Shown piece after piece: positions 1 through 7,638 of a stretch of DNA of 20,114 bases. Origin of the DNA: JAUILA01 sp964563925 (GTDB lineage: Bacteria; Bacteroidota; Bacteroidia; Cytophagales; Cyclobacteriaceae); contig CAZLZD010000065.1 of assembly GCA_964563925.1 (NCBI GenBank), forward strand, positions 1-20,114, read 5' to 3'. Every line of letters begins with the position of its first letter. Positions within the stretch are counted from its first letter, which is position 1. The notes beneath the pieces were generated by a model. That model saw only the letters and a list, made by a program, of their open reading frames with translations. It searched no databases and was not told where the DNA came from. The translations under genes and the position numbers were made by a program.

Positions 1-1
1 T

Positions 2-391
2 TTGCTGATCTATTATGCCAACATTCCGGAAGAGACGGTGTACTTCATCGAGCGGCTTTCAAGCAGCCAGTATGTATGGGTTTTTTACCTTAATCTTATA
101 CTGAACTTCTTCCTGCCGTTTTTGTTGTTAATGACAAGAGACGCCAAGCGCCACATGGCATTCCTGAAACTGGTTTGTCCGATCGTGCTGATAGGTCACT
201 GGTTTGATTTCTATCTGATGATTACACCAGGAGTGATGAAAGAAGAAGGGACATTCGGGTTTGTGGAAATAGGGATGCTGATGATTTTTGCGGCTGCGTT
301 TCTTTACGTTACCCTCACCAACCTCGCTAAGGCACCATTGTTTGCCAAGAATCACCCAATGCTTCAGGAAAGCCTGAACCACCATATATAA
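2..391 (+). CDS. actF: Alternative complex III subunit ActF, C-terminal part (5' truncated)
   Basis: This is the last 129 residues of a polytopic membrane protein of the NrfD/PsrC family; the reading frame is open to the left edge, so the true start lies upstream. ActF is one of the two quinol-binding NrfD-like membrane subunits of alternative complex III, which oxidises menaquinol and passes electrons to cytochrome c or directly to an oxidase. Visible features are a loop beginning YYANIPEET, a helix around residues 26-43, the motif LLMTRDAKR, a helix containing GHWFDFYLM, and a final helix rich in Met, Phe and Ala. These patterns are what I know from the C-terminus of Bacteroidota ActF. Subunit II of the oxidase follows 35 bases later, the usual act-cox arrangement. 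The spacer is AT-rich with no terminator, so co-transcription is likely. ActC is a paralogue, but position next to coxB favours ActF. Confidence 0.87.
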   Translation: MLIYYANIPEETVYFIERLSSSQYVWVFYLNLILNFFLPFLLLMTRDAKRHMAFLKLVCPIVLIGHWFDFYLMITPGVMKEEGTFGFVEIGMLMIFAAAFLYVTLTNLAKAPLFAKNHPMLQESLNHHI

Positions 392-426
392 AATTGAAGA
401 TTGAATTAAGATTAATATAGATTGAC

Positions 427-1494
427 ATGTTTGAATCTGTGATAGTAATCGGAATAATCCTTCTCCTGGTGATCCTGATCACGCTTTTCAGGATTGGAAG
501 GCTGGTAGGAATAGTTCGGGGCAAGGACATGGGAGCTGTCGGGACCAGTAACAAGGTGAATGGCGCGCTCATGATGGTATTCCTGATCGGTAGCTTTGGA
601 TTATTCTTCTGGTACTCAATCGTTTATTACGAAGATTATACATTGCCACTGGCTTCAGAGCATGGCGCCGAAACGGATTACATGTTCTGGCTGACGATGT
701 GGGTGACCGGAATAATTTTCCTCCTCACCAACTTGCTGCTGTTTTATTTCAGCTGGAAATACCAGAAGAAGGACGGTACCAAAGCGATGTTCTATCCTGA
801 TAACACCAGGCTCGAAGTTCTCTGGACGATTGTTCCGGCGATCGTACTGGCAGGATTGGTATTTACCGGGCTGCGTACCTGGAATGAGATCACCCAGGAG
901 GCCTCGGAAGATGCAGAGGTGGTGGAGATAATGGGTTACCAGTTTGGCTGGGGCCTTCGCTATCCCGGTGTCAAGGACAATGAGCTGGGCGATTATAATT
1001 ACCAGCTCACGGATGCGAGTAACCAGTGGGGGATGGATTTGACCGATGAGAATTCCTACGATGATTTCACCCCTACGGAAATGCATATACCCAAAGGCAA
1101 AGAGATCCTGTTCAAGATCCGTGCCCGGGATGTCCTGCATAGTGTGTTTGCACCTCATTTTCGGTTGAAGATGGATGCGGTGCCCGGTATGCCCACGCAT
1201 TTTAAATTTGTAGCTACCAAGACCACTGCGGAAATGCGTGAGGAACTTGGGGACCCTGACTTCGAATACTTCATTACCTGTACCGAGATTTGCGGGCGGG
1301 GTCATTTTTCCATGAAAATTCGCGTGGTGGTTGACGAACCCGCGGATTATGACCAATGGAAGACTGAGCAGCAAACATGGTTGCAATTATATCCGGAATA
1401 CCTGGAGCGCGTTCCTGAAGAAAAAAGGGAACTGGCTATCATCAAAGCCGGAATCGAACAAGATCAATTACAAGAACTGGAAGCTTCTTTATAA
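427..1494 (+). CDS. coxB: Cytochrome c oxidase subunit II (CuA-bearing)
   Basis: This 355-residue protein is the subunit that takes electrons from the donor through a binuclear CuA centre in a periplasmic cupredoxin domain and passes them to heme a. The CuA ligands are all visible: His238 in DVLHSVFAPHF, then Cys285, Glu287, Cys289, His293 and Met296 in CTEICGRGHFSM. The N-terminus has four hydrophobic segments (about residues 4-24, 46-67, 88-110 and 131-149) where classical subunit II has two. The last two match the usual hairpin, so the first two are an N-terminal addition. No CxxCH motif is present, so this is not a caa3-type subunit with fused cytochrome c. It sits between actF and coxA, 14 bases before the latter. 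The ATG at 427 is the first start after the actF stop and precedes a good membrane segment. Confidence 0.95.
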   Translation: MFESVIVIGIILLLVILITLFRIGRLVGIVRGKDMGAVGTSNKVNGALMMVFLIGSFGLFFWYSIVYYEDYTLPLASEHGAETDYMFWLTMWVTGIIFLLTNLLLFYFSWKYQKKDGTKAMFYPDNTRLEVLWTIVPAIVLAGLVFTGLRTWNEITQEASEDAEVVEIMGYQFGWGLRYPGVKDNELGDYNYQLTDASNQWGMDLTDENSYDDFTPTEMHIPKGKEILFKIRARDVLHSVFAPHFRLKMDAVPGMPTHFKFVATKTTAEMREELGDPDFEYFITCTEICGRGHFSMKIRVVVDEPADYDQWKTEQQTWLQLYPEYLERVPEEKRELAIIKAGIEQDQLQELEASL

Positions 1495-1508
1495 GATAAA
1501 ACTTACTT

Positions 1509-3389
1509 ATGGCGACTGCTGATATACACATTAAAGAGAGCACACCTCACGGTGATCATCACGAGGATCACGATCACCACGGCAATTTCTGGACACACTA
1601 CGTCTTTAGTACCGACCATAAAATGATCGCGAAGCAGTTTCTGCTGACCGGTATTTTCTGGGCGATTCTGGGCGGTGTCATGTCGGTTATATTCCGGCTC
1701 CAACTTGGATTTCCCGATGCCAACCTGGAATGGATCCGTCCGTTACTGGGAGACTGGCTGACCGAACAGGGAAAGATCGATCCTGAATTCTATCTCGCGC
1801 TCGTGACCATGCATGGTACCATTATGGTATTCTTTGTACTCACTGCCGGCTTGAGCGGGACGTTCAGTAACTTCCTGATTCCGTTGCAGATCGGGGCACG
1901 GGATATGGCCTCCGGGTTTATGAACATGCTGTCGTACTGGTTTTTCTTTATTTCCAGTGTGATCATGTTTACCTCCTTATTCATAGAAACCGGTCCGGCT
2001 TCCGGAGGATGGGTAATTTATCCTCCCCTGAGTGCGTTACCTCAGGCGGTTAACGGTTCGGGCCTGGGCATGACCCTCTGGCTGGTATCCATGGCTTTGT
2101 TCATCGTATCCACATTGCTGGGAGGTATTAACTACATCACCACGGTGATCAACCTGCGGACGACGGGTATGTCATTCTCCAAGCTCCCGTTAACGATCTG
2201 GGCGTTTTTCCTGACTGCGATCATCGGACTGCTGTCATTCCCGGTCCTGTTTGCTGCAGCCCTGCTGCTGATTTTTGACCGGTCATTCGGAACAAGTTTC
2301 TACCTTTCGGATATATACATTGGCGGGGAGGCCCTGCCTAACCAGGGAGGAAGCCCTATCCTGTTTCAGCACCTTTTCTGGTTCCTGGGACACCCGGAAG
2401 TATATATTGTACTGCTTCCTGCACTGGGGATTACTTCGGAAGTCATTGCCACAAATGCACGTAAACCAATTTTCGGATACAAGGCGATGGTAGGATCCAT
2501 GTTATTCATTGCGATTCTCTCCTTCGTTGTGTGGGCACACCATATGTTTGTGACCGGCATGAACCCGTTCCTCGGATCGGTCTTTATGCTCCTCACCCTG
2601 ATTATTGCGGTGCCGTCGGCGGTGAAAGTCTTTAACTACCTGACGACATTGTGGAAAGGCAATATCCGGTTCACCCCGGCGATGCTGTTTTCGATCGGAC
2701 TGGTTTCGTTCTTTATCTCCGGAGGTCTTACGGGTATTTTTCTCGGAAACTCTGCGGTGGATATTCAGCTGCACGATACTTACTTCGTAGTAGCCCACTT
2801 CCACCTGGTAATGGGAAGTGCCTCCTTCTTCGGATTGATGGCCGGTGTTTATCACTGGTTCCCTAAATTCTACGGGAAGATGATGGACGAGAAACTGGGG
2901 TATGTACATTTCTGGCTGACGTTTGTCGGAGTGTATATGGTATTCTTCCCGATGCACTATATAGGTATTGCCGGATATCCCCGACGATATTATTCATTCA
3001 CAAACTTTGATACGCTCAATTCATTTGCGGATCTCAACGCCTTTGTGAGTGTTGCCGCGATTATTACGCTGGCTGCACAGTTCATTTTCCTTTTCAATTT
3101 CTTCTACAGCATTTTCCGCGGGCGCAGGGCTCCTGCCAACCCATGGAAATCAAATACGCTGGAATGGACTACACCTATCAATCCCGGACACGGAAACTGG
3201 CCCGGAGAGATACCCACGGTTTACCGCTGGCCCTATGATTACAGCAAGCCCGGCGCGAAGGAGGATTTCATTCCCCAGACCGTACCATTCTCCGAAACCC
3301 CCGAGTCCAATCTTCCGCATGAGAATGAATTGATCCGTCTTGAGAAAGAGGATGACGATGTGATCAGGGTGGATGACAAAGAATCATGA
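1509..3389 (+). CDS. coxA: Cytochrome c oxidase subunit I (heme a, heme a3-CuB; A1-type)
   Basis: This 626-residue protein is the catalytic subunit that reduces oxygen to water and pumps protons. Every active-site residue expected of the family is present. Heme a is ligated by His102 (TMHGTIMVFF) and His432, and heme a3 by His430 (HDTYFVVAHFHLVMG). CuB is ligated by His295, His344 and His345 (FLGHPEVYIV, WAHHMF). Tyr299 is the cross-linked tyrosine. Glu297 of HPEVY marks the A1 class. The D-channel Asp132 (GARDMAS) and K-channel Lys373 (VPSAVKVF) are also seen. The N-terminus before the first helix is His/Asp-rich (HGDHHEDHDHHG, residues 14-25), and the C-terminus is a long acidic soluble tail. 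Its last 17 bases overlap ctaA. Length is normal to slightly long for the family. Confidence 0.97.
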   Translation: MATADIHIKESTPHGDHHEDHDHHGNFWTHYVFSTDHKMIAKQFLLTGIFWAILGGVMSVIFRLQLGFPDANLEWIRPLLGDWLTEQGKIDPEFYLALVTMHGTIMVFFVLTAGLSGTFSNFLIPLQIGARDMASGFMNMLSYWFFFISSVIMFTSLFIETGPASGGWVIYPPLSALPQAVNGSGLGMTLWLVSMALFIVSTLLGGINYITTVINLRTTGMSFSKLPLTIWAFFLTAIIGLLSFPVLFAAALLLIFDRSFGTSFYLSDIYIGGEALPNQGGSPILFQHLFWFLGHPEVYIVLLPALGITSEVIATNARKPIFGYKAMVGSMLFIAILSFVVWAHHMFVTGMNPFLGSVFMLLTLIIAVPSAVKVFNYLTTLWKGNIRFTPAMLFSIGLVSFFISGGLTGIFLGNSAVDIQLHDTYFVVAHFHLVMGSASFFGLMAGVYHWFPKFYGKMMDEKLGYVHFWLTFVGVYMVFFPMHYIGIAGYPRRYYSFTNFDTLNSFADLNAFVSVAAIITLAAQFIFLFNFFYSIFRGRRAPANPWKSNTLEWTTPINPGHGNWPGEIPTVYRWPYDYSKPGAKEDFIPQTVPFSETPESNLPHENELIRLEKEDDDVIRVDDKES

Positions 3390-4434
3390 TGCGGGGGCCG
3401 GTCTCTATGGCCGGTTCAGCCTCATCACGCTTATTGCAGTATACCTGCTGATCCTCGTTGGCGGCATTGTCCGCACGACGGGATCAGGGATGGGATGTCC
3501 CGACTGGCCAAAATGTTTTGACCAATGGGTGCCGCCTTCTTCCGAAGCGGAGCTACCGGCGGATTACCGGGAGGTATACTCAGAATACCGGATGAAAAAG
3601 AACATCCGGTTCGCCAACTACCTTTCATTCTTCGGAATGAATGAGACGGCGGAGAAATTATTGACAGATGAATCCGTTAAGGAGGAGCGTTCCTTTAACG
3701 CCTACAATACCTGGATTGAATATGTGAACCGGCTGATCGGGGCACTGATTGGTTTGTTCATATTGCTGACCTTCGTCTTTTCACTCCGGTACCGGCGTAA
3801 AGACCGTTCCATCTTTTACGCCTCGCTGGCAACGCTGGTGCTGGTCATTTTCCAGGGATGGATAGGATCGATCGTTGTTTCGACGAACCTGGTTCCGTGG
3901 ATGGTGACCGTACATATGCTGCTGGCGATCCTGATTGTTTTCTTTCTGGTATTCCTGGTATTCAGAAGCCGGGGAGCGGGAAGAAACAGGTCTCCACTGA
4001 CTGACAGGAATCTGATATTGGCTATGGTTATACTGGCTATTATTACGATGACGGTACAGATCGTGCTGGGGACACAGGTACGGGAAGGAATAGATATGGC
4101 AAACCGGATGCTCGGTGATGCGGGCAGGGAACAATGGATTGGTATGCTGGGAAGTGAGTTTGTGGTACACCGTTCATTTTCCTGGGTGATCCTTCTGGTC
4201 AACCTGGGACTCGGTTATTTGTTCTGGAGGCAGGGAAATCGGAATAAAGTGATGAGCTGGATTTTAGCCCTCATTTTATTGTCCGTAGTGACGGGTGTAC
4301 TGATGGCCTATATGGGTATGCCGGCATTTGCACAGCCTATCCATTTATTACTGGGTACCGTCATTATCGGACTTCATTTTTATTTATTTTTGCAGATTAA
4401 AAATACAAGGGCCGTGGAAACGGTCAGGATATGA
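3373..4434 (+). CDS. ctaA: Heme A synthase (CtaA/COX15 family)
   Basis: This protein oxidises the C8 methyl of heme O to a formyl group to give heme A for the adjacent oxidase. It has 353 residues and about eight membrane helices in two related halves. Visible features are the RTTGSGMGCPDWPKC segment with the paired cysteines Cys42 and Cys48, and histidines at 181 (TVHMLLA), 266 (VVHRSFSW) and 324 (PIHLLLG) that match three of the four conserved heme-ligand positions. The fourth position, normally EYxHR, reads EYVNR with Asn119 in place of His; Glu116 is kept. A loop of about 70 mostly polar residues (50-115) separates the cysteine segment from the second helix. The start at ATG 3373 lies inside coxA (17-base overlap), and the stop overlaps ctaB in ATGA, pointing to translational coupling. 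Confidence 0.93.
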   Translation: MTKNHDAGAGLYGRFSLITLIAVYLLILVGGIVRTTGSGMGCPDWPKCFDQWVPPSSEAELPADYREVYSEYRMKKNIRFANYLSFFGMNETAEKLLTDESVKEERSFNAYNTWIEYVNRLIGALIGLFILLTFVFSLRYRRKDRSIFYASLATLVLVIFQGWIGSIVVSTNLVPWMVTVHMLLAILIVFFLVFLVFRSRGAGRNRSPLTDRNLILAMVILAIITMTVQIVLGTQVREGIDMANRMLGDAGREQWIGMLGSEFVVHRSFSWVILLVNLGLGYLFWRQGNRNKVMSWILALILLSVVTGVLMAYMGMPAFAQPIHLLLGTVIIGLHFYLFLQIKNTRAVETVRI

Positions 4435-5324
4435 TCACAAGCGAAGCATATAGTACCAGAGAACTTATCCGGACCCGTGCCGGTGCGTACATAGAACTGA
4501 TGAAGGTTCGCCTTTCCTTTTTGGTGGCGTTTTCCTGCGGATTCGGATATGTACTGGCTTCCCAGGGTGCGCTGAACTGGCTTAACCTCGCGGTCATTTG
4601 CCTGGGGGGATTTCTGATCTCCGGTGCCTCTATCACCATCAACCAGATTATTGAGAAGGATCTGGACAAACTAATGAAGCGGACCCAGACCCGGCCATTG
4701 CCAACCGGAAGGGTAAGTGTCAATGAGGCGATGATCTTTGCGGCCATTACGGCGGGCACAGGTATTTTCATTCTTGGCCTTTATTCCAATTTGCTCACCA
4801 CGCTGCTGGCGATTGTCTCGATGCTGTTGTACAGCTTTGTATACACGCCCCTGAAACGCGTAGGACCGATTGCAGTCTTCGTGGGGGCCATACCCGGGGC
4901 CTTGCCTCCTTTGCTGGGCTGGACAGCCGCCACAGGCATGATCAGCCATGAAGCGCTGATTATTTTCGGCATCCAGTTTATCTGGCAATTCCCGCATTTC
5001 TGGGCAATCGCCTGGGTGGCGGACAAAGATTACAAGAAAGCCGGGTTTAAATTGCTTCCCTCCGGAGGTAAGAAAGATTTAAATACTGCTGTACAGATTA
5101 TGATCTACACCCTTTTCCTTATTCCGTTGGGGCTTTTGCCTGCGAAGTTTGGAATGACCGGAATCGACTCGGCTATTGTGGTGACAATCTGCGGCGTGTT
5201 ATTCCTTAGCCAGACATTCTCCCTGATGATCCGTGGTACCAGGTCTTCTGCATTACGGATCATGTTCGGTTCGTTTTTGTATCTGCCCATCGTGCAGATC
5301 GCTTATTTGTTGGATAAAGTGTAA
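4431..5324 (+). CDS. ctaB: Protoheme IX farnesyltransferase (heme O synthase)
   Basis: This is a 297-residue UbiA-superfamily membrane prenyltransferase that adds a farnesyl group to heme B to make heme O, the substrate of CtaA. The first Asp-rich prenyl-diphosphate site is at residues 71-85 (NQIIEKDLDKLMKRT): Asn71, Glu75, Asp77 and Asp79, with Glu where many homologues have Asp. It is followed by RPLPTGR. The second site is DKDYKKAG (Asp198, Asp200). WQFPHFWAIAW is a family hallmark. About eight or nine hydrophobic helices are visible. ATG 4431 overlaps the ctaA stop by four bases, and the stop TAA overlaps the first ATG of the next gene (TAATG), so heme A synthesis and subunit III are probably translated in a coupled manner. 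Confidence 0.95.
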   Translation: MITSEAYSTRELIRTRAGAYIELMKVRLSFLVAFSCGFGYVLASQGALNWLNLAVICLGGFLISGASITINQIIEKDLDKLMKRTQTRPLPTGRVSVNEAMIFAAITAGTGIFILGLYSNLLTTLLAIVSMLLYSFVYTPLKRVGPIAVFVGAIPGALPPLLGWTAATGMISHEALIIFGIQFIWQFPHFWAIAWVADKDYKKAGFKLLPSGGKKDLNTAVQIMIYTLFLIPLGLLPAKFGMTGIDSAIVVTICGVLFLSQTFSLMIRGTRSSALRIMFGSFLYLPIVQIAYLLDKV

Positions 5325-5926
5325 TGAAAGGAGAAGATGATATGATGTCTGAAATGAAAATTGTCGAACAACCGCAGCAGCCGCTCGCGATGAACGCAAA
5401 GAAGTTTGCGCTCTGGTTGTTCATGATCAGCGTGGTAATGATTTTCGCCGCCTTTACCAGTGCCTATATTGTCAGGCAGGCGGAAGGTAACTGGCGGTTC
5501 TTCGAATTGCCGGTTGAGATGTATTATACGACCGGGATTATTCTGTTGAGTAGTATCACCATGCACTGGGCGTACCTGGCTGCAAAAAAGGATGAGCTTG
5601 GACAGGTTAAACTTGCGGTGTCAATCACCACGATCCTCGGCGTGGCATTTCTGATCGGTCAGCTGGTCGTTTGGAACATCCTTGTCGAACAGCGGGTCAA
5701 TTTCACCGGGGGTAATCCATCTGAATCATTTTTGTACGTGCTTTCAGGAATGCACGGACTGCACCTGGTCAGTGGTATTATATTTCTGATTATTGTATTA
5801 ATTTCAACCTTTAAATTTAAAGTACATTCAAAAAACCTGAACCAGATCCAGATGTGTACCACATACTGGCATTTTCTGGATGTACTTTGGGTATATTTAT
5901 TTTTGTTTTTATTATTCTATCGCTAG
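5324..5926 (+). CDS. Cytochrome c oxidase subunit III family protein (first copy, short)
   Basis: This 200-residue protein has five hydrophobic helices and belongs to the heme-copper oxidase subunit III family. Family signs are the N-terminal KFALWLFMISVVM helix with the AFTSAYIV segment, GMHGLHLVSG in the fourth helix (the conserved His-bearing motif), and the ending TYWHFLDVLWVYLFLFL. It lacks the first two helices of seven-helix subunit III, like many bacterial short forms. Bacteroidota operons commonly carry two tandem subunit III-like genes, as here. Start choice is uncertain. ATG 5324 overlaps the ctaB stop in TAATG. ATG 5342 and 5345 are in frame and follow AAAGGAG (5327-5333) at a good distance, a rare visible Shine-Dalgarno site in this window. 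I keep the coupled start, but the N-terminus may be MMSEMK. Confidence 0.88.
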   Translation: MKGEDDMMSEMKIVEQPQQPLAMNAKKFALWLFMISVVMIFAAFTSAYIVRQAEGNWRFFELPVEMYYTTGIILLSSITMHWAYLAAKKDELGQVKLAVSITTILGVAFLIGQLVVWNILVEQRVNFTGGNPSESFLYVLSGMHGLHLVSGIIFLIIVLISTFKFKVHSKNLNQIQMCTTYWHFLDVLWVYLFLFLLFYR

Positions 5927-5943
5927 TTTATTAACCAAACGTT

Positions 5944-6696
5944 ATGTCAACGACGACTGCACAATCGATCGAAAAACCAGGAAGAGGACTTTGGGACGGG
6001 GGTCAATCTCCGCTGAAGGCGAGTTACGGAAAACTGATGATGTGGTTTTTCCTGCTCTCGGATGCCTTTACCTTTTCTGCCTTACTGATCACCTACGGGA
6101 TGATTCGTACCGCCCATCCGGCGTATGAAGGATCTGCCGATGCCTTTGTATTCTCCCAGGAATACTGGCCTATCCCGGAAAAAGTATTTGAAGCAGTTCC
6201 ATTCCTGCATGGAATGTCACTGCCTCTGGTCTTTGTGGGTATCATGACGTTCATCCTGATTATGAGCAGCGTGACCATGGTACTGGCGGTGGAAGCCGGG
6301 CACCGGATGGACCGCAAGGATGTGGAGAAATGGATGCTATGGACAATTATTGGCGGACTTGTCTTCCTGGGTTGCCAGGCATGGGAGTGGAGCCACTTTA
6401 TCGCAGGAACCCTGGAAGGAGAAATGGTGGCGGAAGGAACGACCTTTTTCGGGGCCAACCTGATGCAGAATCAATACGGTCCGCCGGACTTTGCGGCATT
6501 CTTTTTCTTTATCACCGGATTTCACGGTACGCACGTATTCAGCGGGGTGGTACTGAATTTCATCATCTACTACAACACCGTAACTGGTGTGTATGACCGT
6601 CGGGGCCATTATGAAATGGTGGAAAAAGTCGGACTCTACTGGCACTTTGTAGACCTGGTGTGGGTTTTTGTTTTCACCTTCTTTTATCTTGTTTAG
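5944..6696 (+). CDS. coxC: Cytochrome c oxidase subunit III (second copy)
   Basis: This 250-residue subunit III-family protein is longer than its upstream neighbour. Visible features are KLMMWFFLLSDAFTFSALL in the first helix, a periplasmic loop (about residues 60-95, with QEYWP), a helix ending LAVEAGHRMDR, a helix with GCQAWEWSHF, and GFHGTHVFSG followed by LYWHFVDLVWVFVFTF at the C-terminus. Subunit III stabilises subunit I and the proton entry path. Here it probably pairs with the 5324-5926 product as in other Bacteroidota aa3 oxidases. A 17-base spacer precedes it, and coxD follows after 22 bases. Its similarity to the preceding gene is limited to family motifs, so the pair is an old duplication and not a recent one. 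Confidence 0.92.
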   Translation: MSTTTAQSIEKPGRGLWDGGQSPLKASYGKLMMWFFLLSDAFTFSALLITYGMIRTAHPAYEGSADAFVFSQEYWPIPEKVFEAVPFLHGMSLPLVFVGIMTFILIMSSVTMVLAVEAGHRMDRKDVEKWMLWTIIGGLVFLGCQAWEWSHFIAGTLEGEMVAEGTTFFGANLMQNQYGPPDFAAFFFFITGFHGTHVFSGVVLNFIIYYNTVTGVYDRRGHYEMVEKVGLYWHFVDLVWVFVFTFFYLV

Positions 6697-6718
6697 ACCA
6701 ACACAACTGTAAGACATT

Positions 6719-7051
6719 ATGCATTCTGAAGAAACAACACACGTAACTGTTCAGCCCGTCGACAAGGCGAAGGTCCGGAAGATCTGGAAAACCGCCGGAA
6801 TTCTGGCCATCATTACGGCACTGGAATTCCTTATTGCCTTTACCGTTCCCTTGTCATGGTCGGAAGTACGGGTTTCCATCTTTGTGGTTATGACCATTGT
6901 GAAGGCGGCGTATATTGTGGGAGAATTCATGCACCTTAAATATGAAGTAAAGGTACTCATCTGGTCTATTCTCATCCCGATGATCTTTGTGGTATGGATG
7001 CTGGTCGCCTTTATTTATGAAGGGGATGCCATCTACCAGGTCAGATTTTAA
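6719..7051 (+). CDS. Cytochrome c oxidase subunit IV-like protein (prokaryotic COX4 family)
   Basis: This small 110-residue membrane protein has three helices (about residues 24-42, 50-68 and 79-101). The middle segment VKAAYIVGEFMHLKYE is typical of the prokaryotic subunit IV family (COX4_pro/CoxD/CyoD-like). Its role in the complex is structural or in assembly. It follows subunit III by 22 bases, the position where this subunit normally lies. A weak inverted repeat (GTCAG/CTGAC) spans the stop codon, and a strong terminator lies 22 bases further on, making this the last structural gene of the oxidase block. Confidence 0.88.
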   Translation: MHSEETTHVTVQPVDKAKVRKIWKTAGILAIITALEFLIAFTVPLSWSEVRVSIFVVMTIVKAAYIVGEFMHLKYEVKVLIWSILIPMIFVVWMLVAFIYEGDAIYQVRF

Positions 7052-7072
7052 CCTGACGTAAAAATACAAACG

Positions 7073-7101
7073 GGGCTGTAGTGAACTGCAGCCCTTTTTT
7101 T
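7073..7101 (+). terminator. Intrinsic terminator after the oxidase structural genes
   Basis: GGGCTGTAG (7073-7081), loop TGAA, then CTGCAGCCC (7086-7094) form a nine-base-pair stem with a single G-T pair, followed at once by seven T residues (7095-7101). This is a textbook rho-independent terminator on the + strand. The base after the last T is the A of the next gene's ATG (7102), so termination here would control expression of the accessory genes downstream. Confidence 0.9.
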
Positions 7102-7638
7102 ATGATGAAACGATCTTCCAAAATTATCGCCCTCGTAATGATCCTGGCACTGCCTGTGCTGATTTTCCTGTTCCTGAAATTTTTCGGGCGAAATGAATTT
7201 TCGATCCCTGTCTACTATGAAAATGGAATCCCGGCTGATACCCTTGGCTGTAATACGGAAGATGAGGCCCCTTACCGGGTATCCATTGCCCAGCCGGTTC
7301 AAGGGAACGTACTGATTATCCTGGACGGCGGCCAGAGCCTTATACCAAATACAGAAAGGAATAACCTGATCAGGCGGGTCAGACAGAATGGTCCGGAAGG
7401 GCTTGACATCGTTGTTTTCTTTAATAAGGATGCCGGTGCACCGCTGCCACTGGAAGGTGTATTTTATGTGCCTAAACCTGAAGAATCCTGGGGAACATTA
7501 CGGTGTTCGTTTGTTACTTCCCAGGAACGACAACTCATTTTGCTGGATGACCAGCGAAGGATCCGGGGATATTACGGCCTGGACCTGGAGGAAGTCGACC
7601 GGTTACTGATTGAACTGGATATACTGGATTTGTCATGA
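7102..7638 (+). CDS. SCO1/SenC-like membrane-anchored thioredoxin-fold protein lacking copper ligands
   Basis: This 178-residue protein has an N-terminal membrane anchor (about residues 8-26, then FLKFFGR) and a periplasmic domain. The opening FSIPVYYENG, the position in the operon, and the C-terminal part (LILLDDQRRIRGYYGLD, then EVDRLLIELDIL) resemble Bacteroidota SCO proteins, which deliver copper to the CuA site of subunit II or reduce its cysteines. The SCO CxxxC motif is absent (the region reads DTLGCNTED), and the protein contains no histidine at all, so the usual Cys-Cys-His copper site is missing. Only two cysteines remain, far apart. A GTG at 7081 is in frame but lies in the terminator hairpin, so ATG 7102 or 7105 is the sensible start. 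The stop overlaps the next gene in ATGA. The fold assignment is by resemblance and context only. Confidence 0.68.
   Translation: MMKRSSKIIALVMILALPVLIFLFLKFFGRNEFSIPVYYENGIPADTLGCNTEDEAPYRVSIAQPVQGNVLIILDGGQSLIPNTERNNLIRRVRQNGPEGLDIVVFFNKDAGAPLPLEGVFYVPKPEESWGTLRCSFVTSQERQLILLDDQRRIRGYYGLDLEEVDRLLIELDILDLS

Noticed and set aside
392..426. Repeated GATTGA-like units in the actF-coxB spacer.
   Set aside because: Only 35 AT-rich bases with imperfect repeats; no hairpin or promoter consensus.
655..1386. Open frame of 243 codons on the - strand opposite coxB.
   Set aside because: It is a shadow of coxB, with no recognisable motif or plausible promoter.
7081..7101. GTG 7081 as start of the SCO-like gene.
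   Set aside because: These codons form the terminator loop, 3' arm and T-tract, and ATG 7102 gives the expected basic N-terminus followed by a membrane anchor.
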